DNA of 64,000 nucleotides, taken from Spisula solida (taxonomy: Eukaryota > Mollusca > Bivalvia > Venerida > Mactridae). Location: the NCBI GenBank assembly GCA_947247005.1, contig OX365962.1, positions 4,685,201 to 4,749,200 on the forward strand. The letters are read 5' to 3'. The notes beneath the pieces were generated by a model. That model searched no databases and was not told the DNA's origin. It saw only the letters and a program-made list of their open reading frames with translations. Below, piece after piece: positions 45,612 to 56,854 of the stretch. The position numbers and the translations under genes are program-made. Every line of letters starts with the position of its first letter. The stretch's first letter is position 1.

Positions 45612-46342
45612 ATTTTTGGTAGGCGTAAGCCTCTCTATACTACCATTGCCCATTTCTTAATGCAACCTGGACCGCCTTTAGGCTGCTATGTGAATCCGCA
45701 TTCAGGTAGTTCCAGAAACTGTCAACATTCCCAATACTGCAACATATTTTCTTCAAATTTTTAAACTTATTTAATTCAATCAGCAACAATTGTTTATTCT
45801 ACGATCAACAATTATTGTGAAACTGTTCGTTGAATCGATATTTTTGCAGATAATCACTCAACTGGGGAGATATCGAACTTGTTTCGTAATATGAAAATGA
45901 CGTGTTCATCAAATGTCCCAGCCGTATAGCTATTTTTAGAAACTTCAGACCAGGGTCACGTGATGGTTTTATCAATGAATCGTATATCGTTATGTTATGC
46001 AATCATATGGTGTGGCTATACTAGCCGCTTTCTAGAGATGTCTCACGCTGTGATGGAAGTGATTACAAGACGGTACTGTAGAATCTGATAAATAGGCGCG
46101 TAGTATTATTTTAAAGCCACTTTTGATATACGCATTCAATACACGTATGACATATACACCAATATGCCCCTTTTTACAATTATTTAGATACCCAACATGC
46201 CTATATAGTCACATATGCCTATTTTGACATTCAAGACAAGATCGGCAGTAAGAAAACGAACATTAAACGTGTAAAGTCGTTTAAGCTTTAGTAGCAGCAA
46301 CCAGATCGCCTCCCATCAGCACTCTTAGTGCTTTGATTATTA
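45612..46342 (-). repeat. Rep-A copy C, full length, inverted relative to B
   Basis: Begins with GGTAGGCGTAAGCCTCTC (complement of the hairpin end) and finishes at CTTAGTGCTTTGATTATT. It carries every landmark of copy B in reverse order, including CAAGATCGGCAGTAAGAAAA and AATCTGATAAATAGGCGCG. With B it forms a ~735-bp inverted pair bracketing 16.4 kb. It appears inserted into the 168-bp tandem array, whose unit breaks after GTGAACATTTGTACC. Confidence 0.82.
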
Positions 46343-46922
46343 AATGTCCTAAAAGCATGTGCTATATACTGGGTGAAAAATGCCTTACATCGGGTATGCT
46401 CATAAACCTGCTACCACAATTCATGAGCACACTTCTTTAATGTACAATTATTTGTACCTTGAGAATCCAATTGGCAAGATTTCAATTGGTAATGTTGGTT
46501 TTTATCCACAATCATGTTGGCCAGTATCCTAATAAATTTAACAATCACGTCGGTCAGTATCCAAAAAATACTATACATGTTTGAATTATTGTTTGTGAGC
46601 GTTAATTTATCTAAGATTTTAAAAAATTGAAACGTCCAAATCATAGTTTATACAACTGCCGATACTTCCCAAATGATATTCATTACATAGAGTCCAATAA
46701 ATTAGTTTTACAACGTTTTTAAGTACAAAACTCATTCTCAAATGCAAATCCACACATTCTGTAAGGCTTTACATAGTGAAAAATATTACCTATATGCAAA
46801 TTGTTTAGTGCAAATAGTACATTTTCTTCATATGTTGATTATGTAATATTGAAATAAACAATCTGGATAGTTTATATGGAAAATATTGCAAAAACAATGC
46901 ACTTACCACATTTTTCATGTCG
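46343..46922. other. Non-coding, nothing recognised
   Basis: AT-rich; no gene or repeat boundary can be supported. Confidence 0.3.
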
Positions 46923-46985
46923 GCCATTTTTCAATCATGTTGCGATTATCCAATCATGTTGTTTTATCAGGGTAACAAGGGTGGT
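46923..46985. repeat. 63-bp inverted repeat, right member
   Basis: Mirrors 43737-43799. Beyond it the sequence (GTGGTAACGGTTTGTCCAGC) differs from the LINE-side flank, so the homology ends sharply on both sides. Confidence 0.9.
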
Positions 46986-48270
46986 AACGGTTTGTCCAGC
47001 CTGAAGCAACGTATCATCAGCCGGACACAACTGACCGTTATATCCATTCTCCGTATAGTTTTTTAACACAATAGACAACGGTGCAATATAACTGTCCGTT
47101 TAGCAATGCGGATCGATCATGCCTGACGAAAATCCGAGCGTAGATTGGGTGAAATCATCTCATGAAAATTCACAACTTTGACATCATATATTGATTTCAA
47201 ATACAAACATAGATATTAAAAGTCTTGTCTTTAACGAAATTATGACCATGTAAGCACAGTTACTAAACAATATTCAACGTCAGCAGAGAAAATCAACTTA
47301 TCTCAAATAATATTATCCAATATTTATCCAATTTATATTGAATCTAACGCACTATTATAATCCAAAGTCAGCAATCACAAAAACAAACACTCATCAAACA
47401 AACACTCATCAAGTTCGCTATTGAGACACAACTTATCAGTCACAAGAATCACATATATCGTATATCACACAATAATCCGTTAGTACATGTTTTATGGGAA
47501 TTTTACAAGATGTAAAACATATTTAATACACTTGTTACTATATATAGTAACAAAAATAAGCCTTTTTGCGGCTGATTATGGCCATCACGTGATTGATTAT
47601 CGCCTATCCGCCCGGTCGCAATCTCATAATCATAATCGGACCGGCTGAACGGGCGCACGTTACGTTATCCATGTAATAATGAGGTCACGTTGGAGCCAAA
47701 ATGACGTTACGTTGCTCATATGCAAGATTTCATTGCCCATTTTATTAACTCCAGGTTCAAGTACTGATAACTGCACTTTTTTTCTCGACTACATTTTTGT
47801 TCCTTTTTCGTAAAGAATATGAAGACATTGTTATAAAGCCATTTAATTATTTTAAATTATTATTTTGACTTTTCATACCAAATGTAAAGTTTTTCATGCT
47901 TCGCTGTTTTTATTATATTTCTTTCCTCGGACCAGTATTTATTTATATTTTACAGAATCCAAACTTAAACTATTGTCAAAGATTTTTGACTTCACTTGGT
48001 GTGGTGGTTGACGACCCGTCAGTTTTGACTGTCTCTGAAGAGTGTTTATTGCAATATCTAACGCCAGGGTTTGTGTCACCAACAGTTATACATTAAAATA
48101 TACTGTTTTAGGCCGGTGTCGGTATTCCAAGTGCACGCGTCCGTGCCCGCTTCCTTGTTCCGCTTTCACGTTCCACATACTAATAAATCGCTCATTATTA
48201 AATACATTCTAGGAAATGCATAACTTTCTTGTGTAATATTACTTGAACAAGCAATTTGAAAAAATAAAAA
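46986..48270. other. Non-coding; small palindromes and a doubtful exon-like ORF
   Basis: TTGTTACTATATATAGTAACAA (47532-47553) is a perfect 22-bp palindrome. AATATTTATCCAATTTATATT-type repeats occur near 47310. A plus open frame (47896-48096) includes an acceptor-like TATATTTTACAG at about 47946-47957 and then ~46 codons to TAA. No donor, upstream exon or known motif supports it. Confidence 0.3.
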
Positions 48271-48346
48271 AGTGACGACACCAAGGATCGAACCTAGAAA
48301 AGTAAGTCTCATAAGACATCGCCGTATCCATTAGGCCACGTATTCA
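48271..48346 (-). pseudogene. tRNA-Arg-like pseudogene or SINE head
   Basis: On the minus strand TGGCCTAATGGATACGGC matches the D-arm/A-box typical of tRNA-Arg, and CTAGGTTCGATCCTTGG forms an acceptable T-arm with a B-box. The acceptor stem (GAATACG against TGTCGTC) does not pair, and the anticodon arm is distorted (GTCTTATGAGAC gives a 4-nt loop). It is not a functional tRNA. No SINE body could be identified. Confidence 0.55.
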
Positions 48347-48884
48347 GTTACTAACAGAAATTACTTATTTAACTTATGTTGGTATTGCTTATATATACGT
48401 ACCCTTGAAGGGGGAATCAACTTTGCTGCATAAATTAGTCACGGCTCAAAAAACATGGTTCATCTTCTGATATTGTTTTTATTATTCATTTTTGTTCAAG
48501 ATTTTTACAAAATCGGAGATGGATTCTGTATTGTTCACTTTAAAAACAAAAATAAAACAGTTAGAAATGTCAAGATGTTAATTTGATTTTCTCACGTCAA
48601 GTAACGGTTCTACGTCTCAAAGGTCTAAGAAGCTTAAATGAATACGGGCCCTGTTTGCATATATGCTGTTAATGTTGGTGTTGTTTGAATGAAATATCTA
48701 GAATAGTTTAGATTCTGATTTCTTTTATCTAAGACAAACCTGTCCTGGGCGGCAACAGAAGCGCCATAGTGACGTAACGTTAATCCAGACTGTCCTCTTG
48801 ACATTTGAAGTAAATCGACTGGGATGTCTCTGTCAGTATATATTAATATCAATCTAGGAAAACTCGATAATGATTGTACACAAT
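48347..48884. other. Non-coding, nothing recognised
   Basis: The minus open frame 48634-48852 has no recognised domain; no repeat boundary is seen. Confidence 0.3.
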
Positions 48885-49022
48885 GTTATATAAGAGATTT
48901 CATACAATAATAAAATATTTAAGAGGTTTCATACAATAATAAAATATTTAGAGGTTTCGGACTGTCATGGAATGTTAAGAAGATTTCAGACAATAATAAA
49001 ATGTTAAGGAGATTTCAGAGTA
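48885..49022. repeat. ~29-31-bp tandem repeat, ~4-5 copies
   Basis: AGAGGTTTCATACAATAATA then AAATATTTA repeats with length and base variation (AAATGTTAAGGAGATTTCAG variants). A related piece, AATAAAATGTTAAGGACATT, occurs at 51427. Confidence 0.8.
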
Positions 49023-49479
49023 TTAATTGGTACAGACATCACAATCTTACACCACTGTTTCATTGTTTGACCCAGGTTAATAACCCACATGAACAACCCG
49101 GGTAGAGGTTGTTCATGTTAGCTTACTAACCTACGCATGTGCGCGGGTTGTTCAAGTTTGGTTACTAACCCGTGCCCGTGCACATAAAGACCTTCACGTG
49201 CTGAAAAGTATTTAAATGAGTACATAAAGGATTAACAGTTACGGAGAAATGGCTTAGCTACCTTGTTACAACAACAGTCGTGTATTTTAAAAAACCACTC
49301 GAATTATTTTCAATTGAATTTAACCTGTTAAGAAATACCACCTGTAAACAGAAAGCACTATTTTGTTGTTCCCGTTGGTGGTTTTTATAGACAAGTTTGA
49401 CTGTATCAGGTCAAATCACCAAATTAAAGTATATTTTTGGCCATGTGTCTATTCAACCGACTGTACATTTACACCCGTC
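49023..49479. other. Non-coding; clustered GTTGTTCA inverted motifs
   Basis: CACATGAACAACCCGGG and GAGGTTGTTCATGT (49089-49120) are inverted, and GCGCGGGTTGTTCAAG follows at 49141. The related words ATGAACAACCCGCGCACG reappear at 49983. It is probably a degraded repeat. Confidence 0.4.
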
Positions 49480-49612
49480 CTTTCATACATCAGGGTAAAA
49501 TGGAACATGGTGGGTTACTCTCGCTAAGGGCCATTAAACAGTGAAACAGACGGGAATCGAACCCGAGACTTCTTGATCTCAAAAAAGCACCATACCCTAG
49601 GTCACCACTCCC
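49480..49612 (-). mobile_element. tRNA-derived SINE (family S1)
   Basis: On the minus strand: GGGAGTGGTGACCTAGGGTA (A-box region), TCGGGTTCGATTCCCGTC (B-box, good T-arm), then the body TTAGCGAGAGTAACCCACCA. This is the same head and body layout as 11805-12005 and 57665-57795. The B-box is the best preserved of the three copies. Confidence 0.7.
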
Positions 49613-50172
49613 AACTCAAAAAGATGCCAACAAAAACATTGTTGCTGTTCCTCTTGGGGGGTACTTTTAGACTGTAAACAGAAATCGCACAAAACATAAA
49701 CGCCGGTGGCAACGGTTACACTTACATATCTTTACAGTGAAATTAAAATATTAATTTGTTATAACTGCAATAGAATCATAATTATGTTTAATTTTAAGTA
49801 ACAAATGTGCAATTAAATTAACATTACAATTTTTCCTGTACGTTTTTGTTGGCTTCATGCTCGTCCAAAATGTCAAACTCTTATTTGAATCGAAGTTTAT
49901 GTCATGTATGATGCACATTGTTGTCAGCATTTGTGTGAGTTAGTTATTGTTCCTCGTATTCGATATACAAATGTACCTGAATATGAACAACCCGCGCACG
50001 TAAAACCGTTAAACACGTACGCGGTTCAGGTATACCTCATACTCGATCAATAACAATTACATACTATATACATTCATGTCTCTATATCTAAATTTCATGT
50101 TCACTGAAAGTTAATCTTACCGAAACGAAATGTAAGGTAAAACAAGTGAGTTACCCTGAAAATAACTTGATA
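49613..50172. other. Non-coding, nothing recognised
   Basis: No gene is seen. It may contain further SINE-like debris, but nothing can be delimited. Confidence 0.3.
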
Positions 50173-51200
50173 ATTTGAAGTTCTACCAATAAAATATTAT
50201 ACAAGTCGGTCCATCACAAATCACTCTATACGTATATATAATACTGAAGGAACGCAACGCCTCCCCCCTCCAAAATGGAATCCCGTAGCCAGTGCTAACA
50301 AAATAAAATATACAAGCGATCAAGTTAGCTCATTCGACGAAGAATATTTATATGTACCTCATGCAATCGAAAATATTCACTTTCGTCTGATATTACGAGA
50401 TATTCCTTATTTCCTTCACGAAATGCTAATATCTAGTATATCGTCGGTGCCATTCTGTCATTTGGTGTCGTCACTAAACCACGCCTTCAGGCAAATATTA
50501 AATTACATTTAAGGGGATAGGGTAGACGAGCAAGATTTGCAATGAAAGTGTTGCCAAGCTTTGATAAATATGCTTTATTAATGCGTATTTGCTTATTAAC
50601 TCTATGGGCATGTGTACTGTATAGTACATTGTAATGCTTTGTTTGTTATGCCCACCAACTTTTAATTTGAAGAAAAAACTCTTTCTGAAAACATGCACTA
50701 TCGCACTATAGAATGCCTTTAAGTATTTCTACAAAGTGGGAGTGAATCTAGACTTCCAAATTGATCATTTTGCATTTATGTACAACCGTTGCACGTTTTC
50801 CTCGTGGCAAATAATGGACCGATGTGTTAAAAATAACAAAATCAACTGACCGTGAGTGGAAAGTACAGGGTTTCACATATAAAAACTCAGCCCGGGGCGT
50901 GGTTTGTGAAGAGACAGAATGGCACTGACGATGTACAAGATATTGAACTTTGGGAAGTAAATCACGAAAAGTTCGCGTAACTTCAGGAAAATATATTGAT
51001 TGTCGATTATATTGGGTACATTTAAGTTTTCTTCGTCAAATGCGCTAACTTGATCGCTTGTATCTTTTATTTTGTTAGCACTGGCTACGGGATTCCATTT
51101 AGAGGGGGGAAGGCGTTGCGTTCCTTCATTATTATATATACGTATAGAGTGATTTGTGATGGACCGACTTGTACAATATTTTATTGATAGAACTTCAAAT
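50173..51200. mobile_element. 1.03-kb long-inverted-repeat element
   Basis: Arms 50173-50486 and 50895-51200 are inverted over ~310 bp. The outer parts are near-identical (ATTTGAAGTTCT, ACAAGTCGGTCCATCACAAA, TCACTCTATACGTATATATA, CCGTAGCCAGTGCTAACAAA); the inner parts are more diverged but still aligned (GTGCCATTCTGTC, AAACCACGCC). The ~408-bp spacer has no ORF longer than 66 codons. It is a foldback-type MITE or an inverted duplication; no target duplication was recognised. Confidence 0.9.
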
Positions 51201-51467
51201 GCCTGTGCTCTGATAAATATAGCAACTGCCCGTACTCAGAATGCAACCTAGCTATAAATGTATTATAGCACGTTAAACAAGCTTGCACACAGCTAAAGCA
51301 ATGTGTACATTATGTAATACGACACCATTATTACTAACAGCGAGATCCAGAATTAACCTTCACTGGTCTATCATATTCGTGTGTATAAGTTTCATGTACG
51401 CATTGTATCTGATACAGTATATCAATAATAAAATGTTAAGGACATTTCGCACAGTAATGAAATGTCT
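51201..51467. other. Non-coding, nothing recognised
   Basis: Spacer of ordinary AT-rich sequence. Confidence 0.3.
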
Positions 51468-51560
51468 TTTTCAGCAGCTTTACCGATGTTTTCATTACCC
51501 TGTGAAACCTACACGTTCCGCAGGGTAATGCACAAAACGGCACAGCCGCTGAAAAAGATT
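51468..51560. repeat. Imperfect palindrome H2
   Basis: CTTTTTCAGCAGCTTT pairs with GCCGCTGAAAAAG, and CATTACCCTG with CAGGGTAATG. The centre contains GTGAAACCTACACGTTCCG. The same words, arranged the same way, occur at 28265-28410. Confidence 0.8.
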
Positions 51561-52459
51561 TTATATTTCATAGAAAGAAAATAATGTGTCCCTTAGCGTA
51601 GCGTATATTTCATAGAAGAAGAAATAAAATACTTATGGCTTTTTTATTATCCAATGTTTACAAATTTCGCCTTGGAAATGTGGCCAAAAGTTACGTGGTA
51701 TTGTTACACTGATCCAGGTAGTTTAGTGGATTTTGGGCGAAAACGATAAATTACGTTGCGTGGATAGTACTCATTTTTTGCTTGAGCATAATAAGAATAA
51801 AAGAATTAACTATTTTTATATAGAATAATAAACTACCTACGGTTGATTTTTACTTTGTGTTGGGCAGATTTGTACTTGCGTTCTTAGCCAAAAATTACGT
51901 CACATACAACATGGTATGTCGACACCGATGCTTGTGCCTTTGAAATGACCCCAATATCACAAAGGAAGTGAATGAAGAATGGCTGAAGAGACCGTTGATT
52001 TTAATTATTGATATGACTTTATTAATCGATGTAAACTTGGTTGGGTACTAGCTTCAAAACTTATTGCTGAAATCAGCGTTTTTTAAATAAATTTTCTATT
52101 CTAACATTATTGACGCGTGCAATATGTGGTGCTAACTCATCACAAACGTCTTATTTCACATTTCTCGTGTCTATCCAATTCGATAGAAATTCCAAATTGA
52201 TATATTTCTTCAACAAATTGTATCGGCATTCCAATCGAGTTATGCCATCAGCCCTCTTTACGATTACGCGATCTCATTCCTTCCAATTAATTTCAAAAGA
52301 AATAGCATACCTTGAAGACACATGTTTGGAAAGATATCTTGCGCGACTGAAAGCAACGCTGATAATTTTGGAAAGATAATTGGAATGGTTTGCATGTTTC
52401 ATTTCCGAAAATTCTATACTTTTTGTCGGAAATGATTGTTGTAACCGGAAGGTGATAAT
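51561..52459. other. Non-coding, nothing recognised
   Basis: The plus open frame 52110-52379 starts at a non-ATG codon and has no recognised domain. No repeat ends are visible. Confidence 0.3.
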
Positions 52460-52860
52460 TTTGAATAGTGAGGAGACTATATGCGTGCCATCCGTCCGTC
52501 CGCCTGTCGGTTAAAAAATCTGGATCCTGACATAACCCAAACAGTTTCCAAGCTAGGTTTATGAAACTTAGTATTTGAATAGGGGGCAATACCGGAATAA
52601 TGCACGTCTAATATTAGTTTAATTTTGATAAATTATGTGGTTGTTATAATGGAGACAAAAAAAGTGAAAACATGTCCAAAATCTGGATCCTGCCATAACT
52701 CAAACAGTTTTCAATCTATGTTTATGACACTTGGTATGTGGGTAGGTGCCAATAAGGAAATTATGCCCATAATAATATGTTTTATTCTGACAAAAATTGT
52801 GGTTGCTATGGCAACAGAAACATTAAAATAATTTAAAAGTTATGGCTTCAAACCGGTAGG
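52460..52860. repeat. Dispersed repeat with internal duplication
   Basis: Two ~185-bp units share AAATCTGGATCCTG, CATAACYCAAACAGTTTYCA, TTTATGAAACTTAGTAT / TTTATGACACTTGGTAT and a GTGGTTGYTATGGMRACA end. The head CATCCGTCCGTCCGCCTGTC and the GTTGCTATGGCAACA palindrome are features of a repeat I have seen often in mollusc sequence. A possible reverse copy lies at 1600-1860. Confidence 0.65.
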
Positions 52861-53632
52861 GGACTTCTATATTGCTTGCAATTCTTAGTGACTTGTTTTT
52901 ATAGGAGTTGGAGCGTTTAACCAGGAGTGGATAATTAATGGTCTGCAAACCGTAATTCATTTCCGATATTTCATATTTTTGCATTTGACTGAGAGAGTGC
53001 ATGGCCATTGGGTAATCGACCAATGACCTCCGGCTCTTAGGAACAGATATTTCATTAATTTTGTCGGAAATGAAGTTTTCAACCGGAAGTGGAATGTGTT
53101 AATCATTCGATCAATGTTCTAAATCAATCAAGGAGCAGAGTTCCTGTCTGCTTTTGCATATCAAGTCGGTATTTTGCTGACGTTTAAAAGTTTAAAAAAA
53201 CTTGATTTGTGCACCGCAAAATTCGCATCGTAATTTCCCGACGCCTTATCATTTTGACATTTGTCGTTAATGTTACAGAAAATATGGGAATTCTTTGAGA
53301 CCAATTTGAACATTGAATTCGTTTTCCTGGTTAGGACACGAGTAACATATTTTTCTATTGAAACGTGCACTCTTCAGCGAAGGTAATAGTTAGTGATACA
53401 TCAATACCGTGAACAAGCATATTTGTCTCGAAAATCATAGATGCCTCGAAAAAGTTCTCCGGGCCCGGCTAAGTCTCTCCATTATTTATAATTGTAAATA
53501 TGTTATGTATAAAAATGGATATTGTTTTATTTCTATTGTTATATGAATAAATTAATTTAAAAAAAAATTGATACTCGTGCATTAATTATACGCACGTATT
53601 AATTATGCAATGTACAAACTATATAATCAACA
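52861..53632. other. Non-coding, nothing recognised
   Basis: The minus open frames (52823-53023, 53161-53370) are short and unsupported. Confidence 0.3.
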
Positions 53633-55546
53633 TACATGTATGGTAGGCCTACACGTCACGTCCGGCAAGTGTTCAATACATGTATGGTAGGCCTACACGT
53701 CACGTCCGGCAAGTGTTCAATACATGTATGGTAGGCCTACACGTCACGTCCGGCATGTGTTCAATACATGTATGGTAGGCCTACACGTCACGACCGGCAA
53801 GTGTTCAATACATGTATGGTAGGCCTACACGTCACGGCCGGCATGTGTTCAATACATGTATGGTAGGCCTACACGTCACGGCCGGCATGTGTTCAATACA
53901 TGTATGGTAGGCCTACACGTGACGACCGGCATGTGTTCAATACATGTATGGTAGGCCTACACGTCACGGCCGGCATGTGTTCAATACATGTATGGTAGGC
54001 CTACACGTCACGTCCGGCATGTGTTCAATACATGTATGGTAGGCCTACACGTCACGGCCGGCATGTGTTCAATACATGTATGGTAGGCCTACACGTCACG
54101 TCCGGCATGTGTTCAATACATGTATGGTAGGCCTACACGTCACGTCCGGCATGTGTTCAATACATGTATGGTAGGCCTACACGTCACGTCCGGCATGTGT
54201 TCAATACATGTATGGTAGGCCTACACGTCACGTCCGGCATGTGTTCAATACATGTATGGTAGGCCTACACGTCACGTCCGGCATGTGTTCAATACATGTA
54301 TGGTAGGCCTACACGTCAAGCCCGGCATGTGTTCAATACATGTATGGTAGGCCTACACGTCACGTCCGGCATGTGTTCAATACATGTATGGTAGGCCTAC
54401 ACGTCACGTCCGGCATGTGTTCAATACATGTATGGTAGGCCTACACGTCACGTCCGGCATGTGTTCAATACATGTATGGTAGGCCTACACGTCACGTCCG
54501 GCATGTGTTCAATACATGTATGGTAGGCCTACACGTCACGTCCGACATGTGTTCAATACATGTATGGTTGGCCTACACGTCACGTCCGGCATGTGTTCAA
54601 TACATGTATGGTAGGCCTACACGTCACGGCCGGCATGTGTTCAATACATGTATGGTAGGCCTACACGTCACGTCCGGCATGTGTTCAAAACATGTATGGT
54701 AGGCCTACACGTCACGTCCGGCATGTGTTCAATACATGTATGGTAGGCCTACACGTCACGGCCGGCATGTGTTCAATACATGTATGGTAGGCCTACACGT
54801 CACGTCCGGCATGTGTTCAAAACATGTATGGTAGGCCTACACGTCACGTCCGGCATGTGTTCAATACATGTATGGTAGGCCTACACGTCACGGCCGGCAT
54901 GTGTTCAATACATGTATGGTAGGCCTACACGTCACGGCCGGCATGTGTTCAATACAGGTATGGTAGGCCTACACGTCACGTCCGGCAGGTGTTCAATACA
55001 TGTATGGTAGGCCTACACGTCACGTCCGGCATGTGTTCAATGCATGTATGGTAGGCCTACACGTCACGTCCGGCATGTGTTCAATACATGTATGGTAGGC
55101 CTAAACGTCACGGCCGGCATGTGTTCAATACATGTATGGTAGGCCTACACGTCACGGCCGGCATGTGTTCAATACATGTATTGTAGGCCTACACGTCACG
55201 TCCGGCATGTGTTCAATACATGTATGGTAGGGCTACACGTCACGTCCGGCATGTGTTCAATACATGTATGGTAGGCCTACACGTCACGTCCGGCATGTGT
55301 TCAATACATGTATGGTAGGCCTACACGTCACGGCCGGCATGTGTTTATAACATGTATGGTAGGCCTACACGTCAGGGCCGGCATGTGTTCAATACATGTA
55401 TGGTAGGCCTACACGTCAGGGCCGGCATGTGTTCAATACATGTATGGTAGGCCTACACGTCACGGCCGGCATGTGTTCAATACAGGTATGGTAGGCCTAC
55501 ACGTCACGGCCGGCATGTGTTCAATACATGTATGGTAGGCCTACAC
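53633..55546. repeat. 44-bp satellite, ~43.5 copies
   Basis: The unit begins TACATGTATGGTAGGCCTAC, continues ACGTCACGTCCGGCATGTG and closes TTCAA. Copies differ mainly at one site (CACGTCCGG against CACGGCCGG) and at CAAGTG/CATGTG; a few have single changes. The first three to four copies favour CAAGTG, and the 3' third is richer in the GGCC variant. The palindromic words TACATGTA, TAGGCCTA and CCGGC recur once per unit. Because 44 is not divisible by 3, long open frames here are artefacts. Confidence 0.99.
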
Positions 55547-56281
55547 ACGACTTGCATACCTAACATGCATCAAACAGGTAGATTGCTCCGGTCCAAAATT
55601 ATTTTCCGGTCCGAAAGTAGATCGATGCATTGAAGTTCTGCAGTAAACTAACTCATTGTGAACAGTTTATTGTAATGTGATATAAGAGAAGTTGTCATGT
55701 GAACGTGTACGACAACTTGTACGTATATAGTTACACCTACATTATATGTTGCAATGAAAATTGTGCGTGTAAAATTACTTGACAGGTGTAACGTGATTTC
55801 TTGGTGAATCGATTATGAGTGTTTATACAAACCCACTGAGACCACAGGCGATACAATTTTGGGTTTCCCGTGCGTGCGCATACAGGTCAACATAGGTCTG
55901 TGTGACGTAGTACACATTATATTTACGTATGTCACTAGTTCGTTACTTGTAGAAACTACATACCTGGATGACGAACTACCCCAAAATAGTATTCACGTAG
56001 ACGAACACGTTACATGTTGCCTTTCGCAACCTCTCTATTAGTTACAATATACCATCGGAGTGGAGGGGATACCTTAAATTGATGATGGTAGTGAGTCAGA
56101 ACCATAGCAGTAGTTACCTCCCTTTGCAGTACATTAAATATAACTGCAAGTAATGGAACCCCTGTAAGGGGTTTTTGACGTGGACATTCGTGACTACTTG
56201 GGGTTTTCCGTCGATGCCAATCCATGTTATGTCATTATAAATGTCCGAGTGGTCCCGATTGGAGTTTGGGAGTGTGGTGGT
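55547..56281. other. Non-coding, nothing recognised
   Basis: Small open frames (55859-56041 plus, 56010-56338 minus) lack support. The sequence is less AT-rich than average. Confidence 0.3.
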
Positions 56282-56294
56282 GGGGGGGGGGGGG
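56282..56294. repeat. Run of 13 G
   Basis: A homopolymer G run preceded by GTGTGGTGGT. Such runs can form quadruplexes and are prone to length error in sequencing. Confidence 0.95.
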
Positions 56295-56854
56295 TGACCG
56301 TGGTTACACCAGTTTGGTGACATGCAAGTCCCACCCAAGTCAAATTCTATTACATAGAGCTACACAAATTATTGTATTGTTCATATGTATCTTCCCACGG
56401 CCACTCATTTTTTAATAAAAGTTATTGATAATATTTATATAAATTTTGTAATTTTGAACATATTATCAATGCGTATACCTATCCTGGTCATGTAAAAATA
56501 TGATTTTAACGTCATGTAATTATATAGTAAATCTGTCGGTTCATTGTCATTTATAATAATATTGACATTAACACGTTATTCAGAACCTGTCACGTGACCG
56601 GTCAGTGTGTCTTAGTCTAGTTACTTAAAGCAATACATGGACCAGGTGCGGTTAAAAAGTTTTAACACCGGTCAAATTGCGTTCCACAAACGTATCTATT
56701 TGCATAGGCATTAAATTTGGTAAACTTGCACTTTTGCGAGTTGTAAAGAATTTCGTAGATGAAAATTAAGGGAGCGGGAATATCACTGGTCCGTAATTGG
56801 AGGTCGATTAATTGAAGGGCTTAGATTTCGTGGCCAAATTCGAAAATGGGTCTT
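56295..56854. other. Non-coding, nothing recognised
   Basis: AT-rich; no gene or repeat boundary. Confidence 0.3.

Noticed and set aside
28480..46342. Maverick/Polinton (15-20 kb, long TIRs) bounded by Rep-A copies B and C
   Set aside because: The size and TIR length fit. However, the interior holds a Helitron, LINEs and a Tc1 element rather than a protein-primed polymerase, integrase, ATPase or capsid genes, and Rep-A occurs elsewhere as single copies.
47896..48096. Possible terminal exon with acceptor-like TATATTTTACAG
   Set aside because: There is no partner exon, domain or donor in the neighbourhood. A pyrimidine-rich AG is common in AT-rich DNA.
48271..48346. Functional tRNA-Arg gene
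   Set aside because: The acceptor stem does not pair and the anticodon loop is deformed; only the A- and B-box words remain.
54472..54702. 76-codon ORF inside the 44-bp satellite
   Set aside because: It is a stop-free reading of a tandem repeat. The predicted residues simply repeat, and the frame is lost wherever a unit varies.
53633..55546. CRISPR-like appearance of the 44-bp array
   Set aside because: There are no unique spacers: whole units are repeated head to tail, and the surrounding sequence is eukaryotic. It is a satellite.
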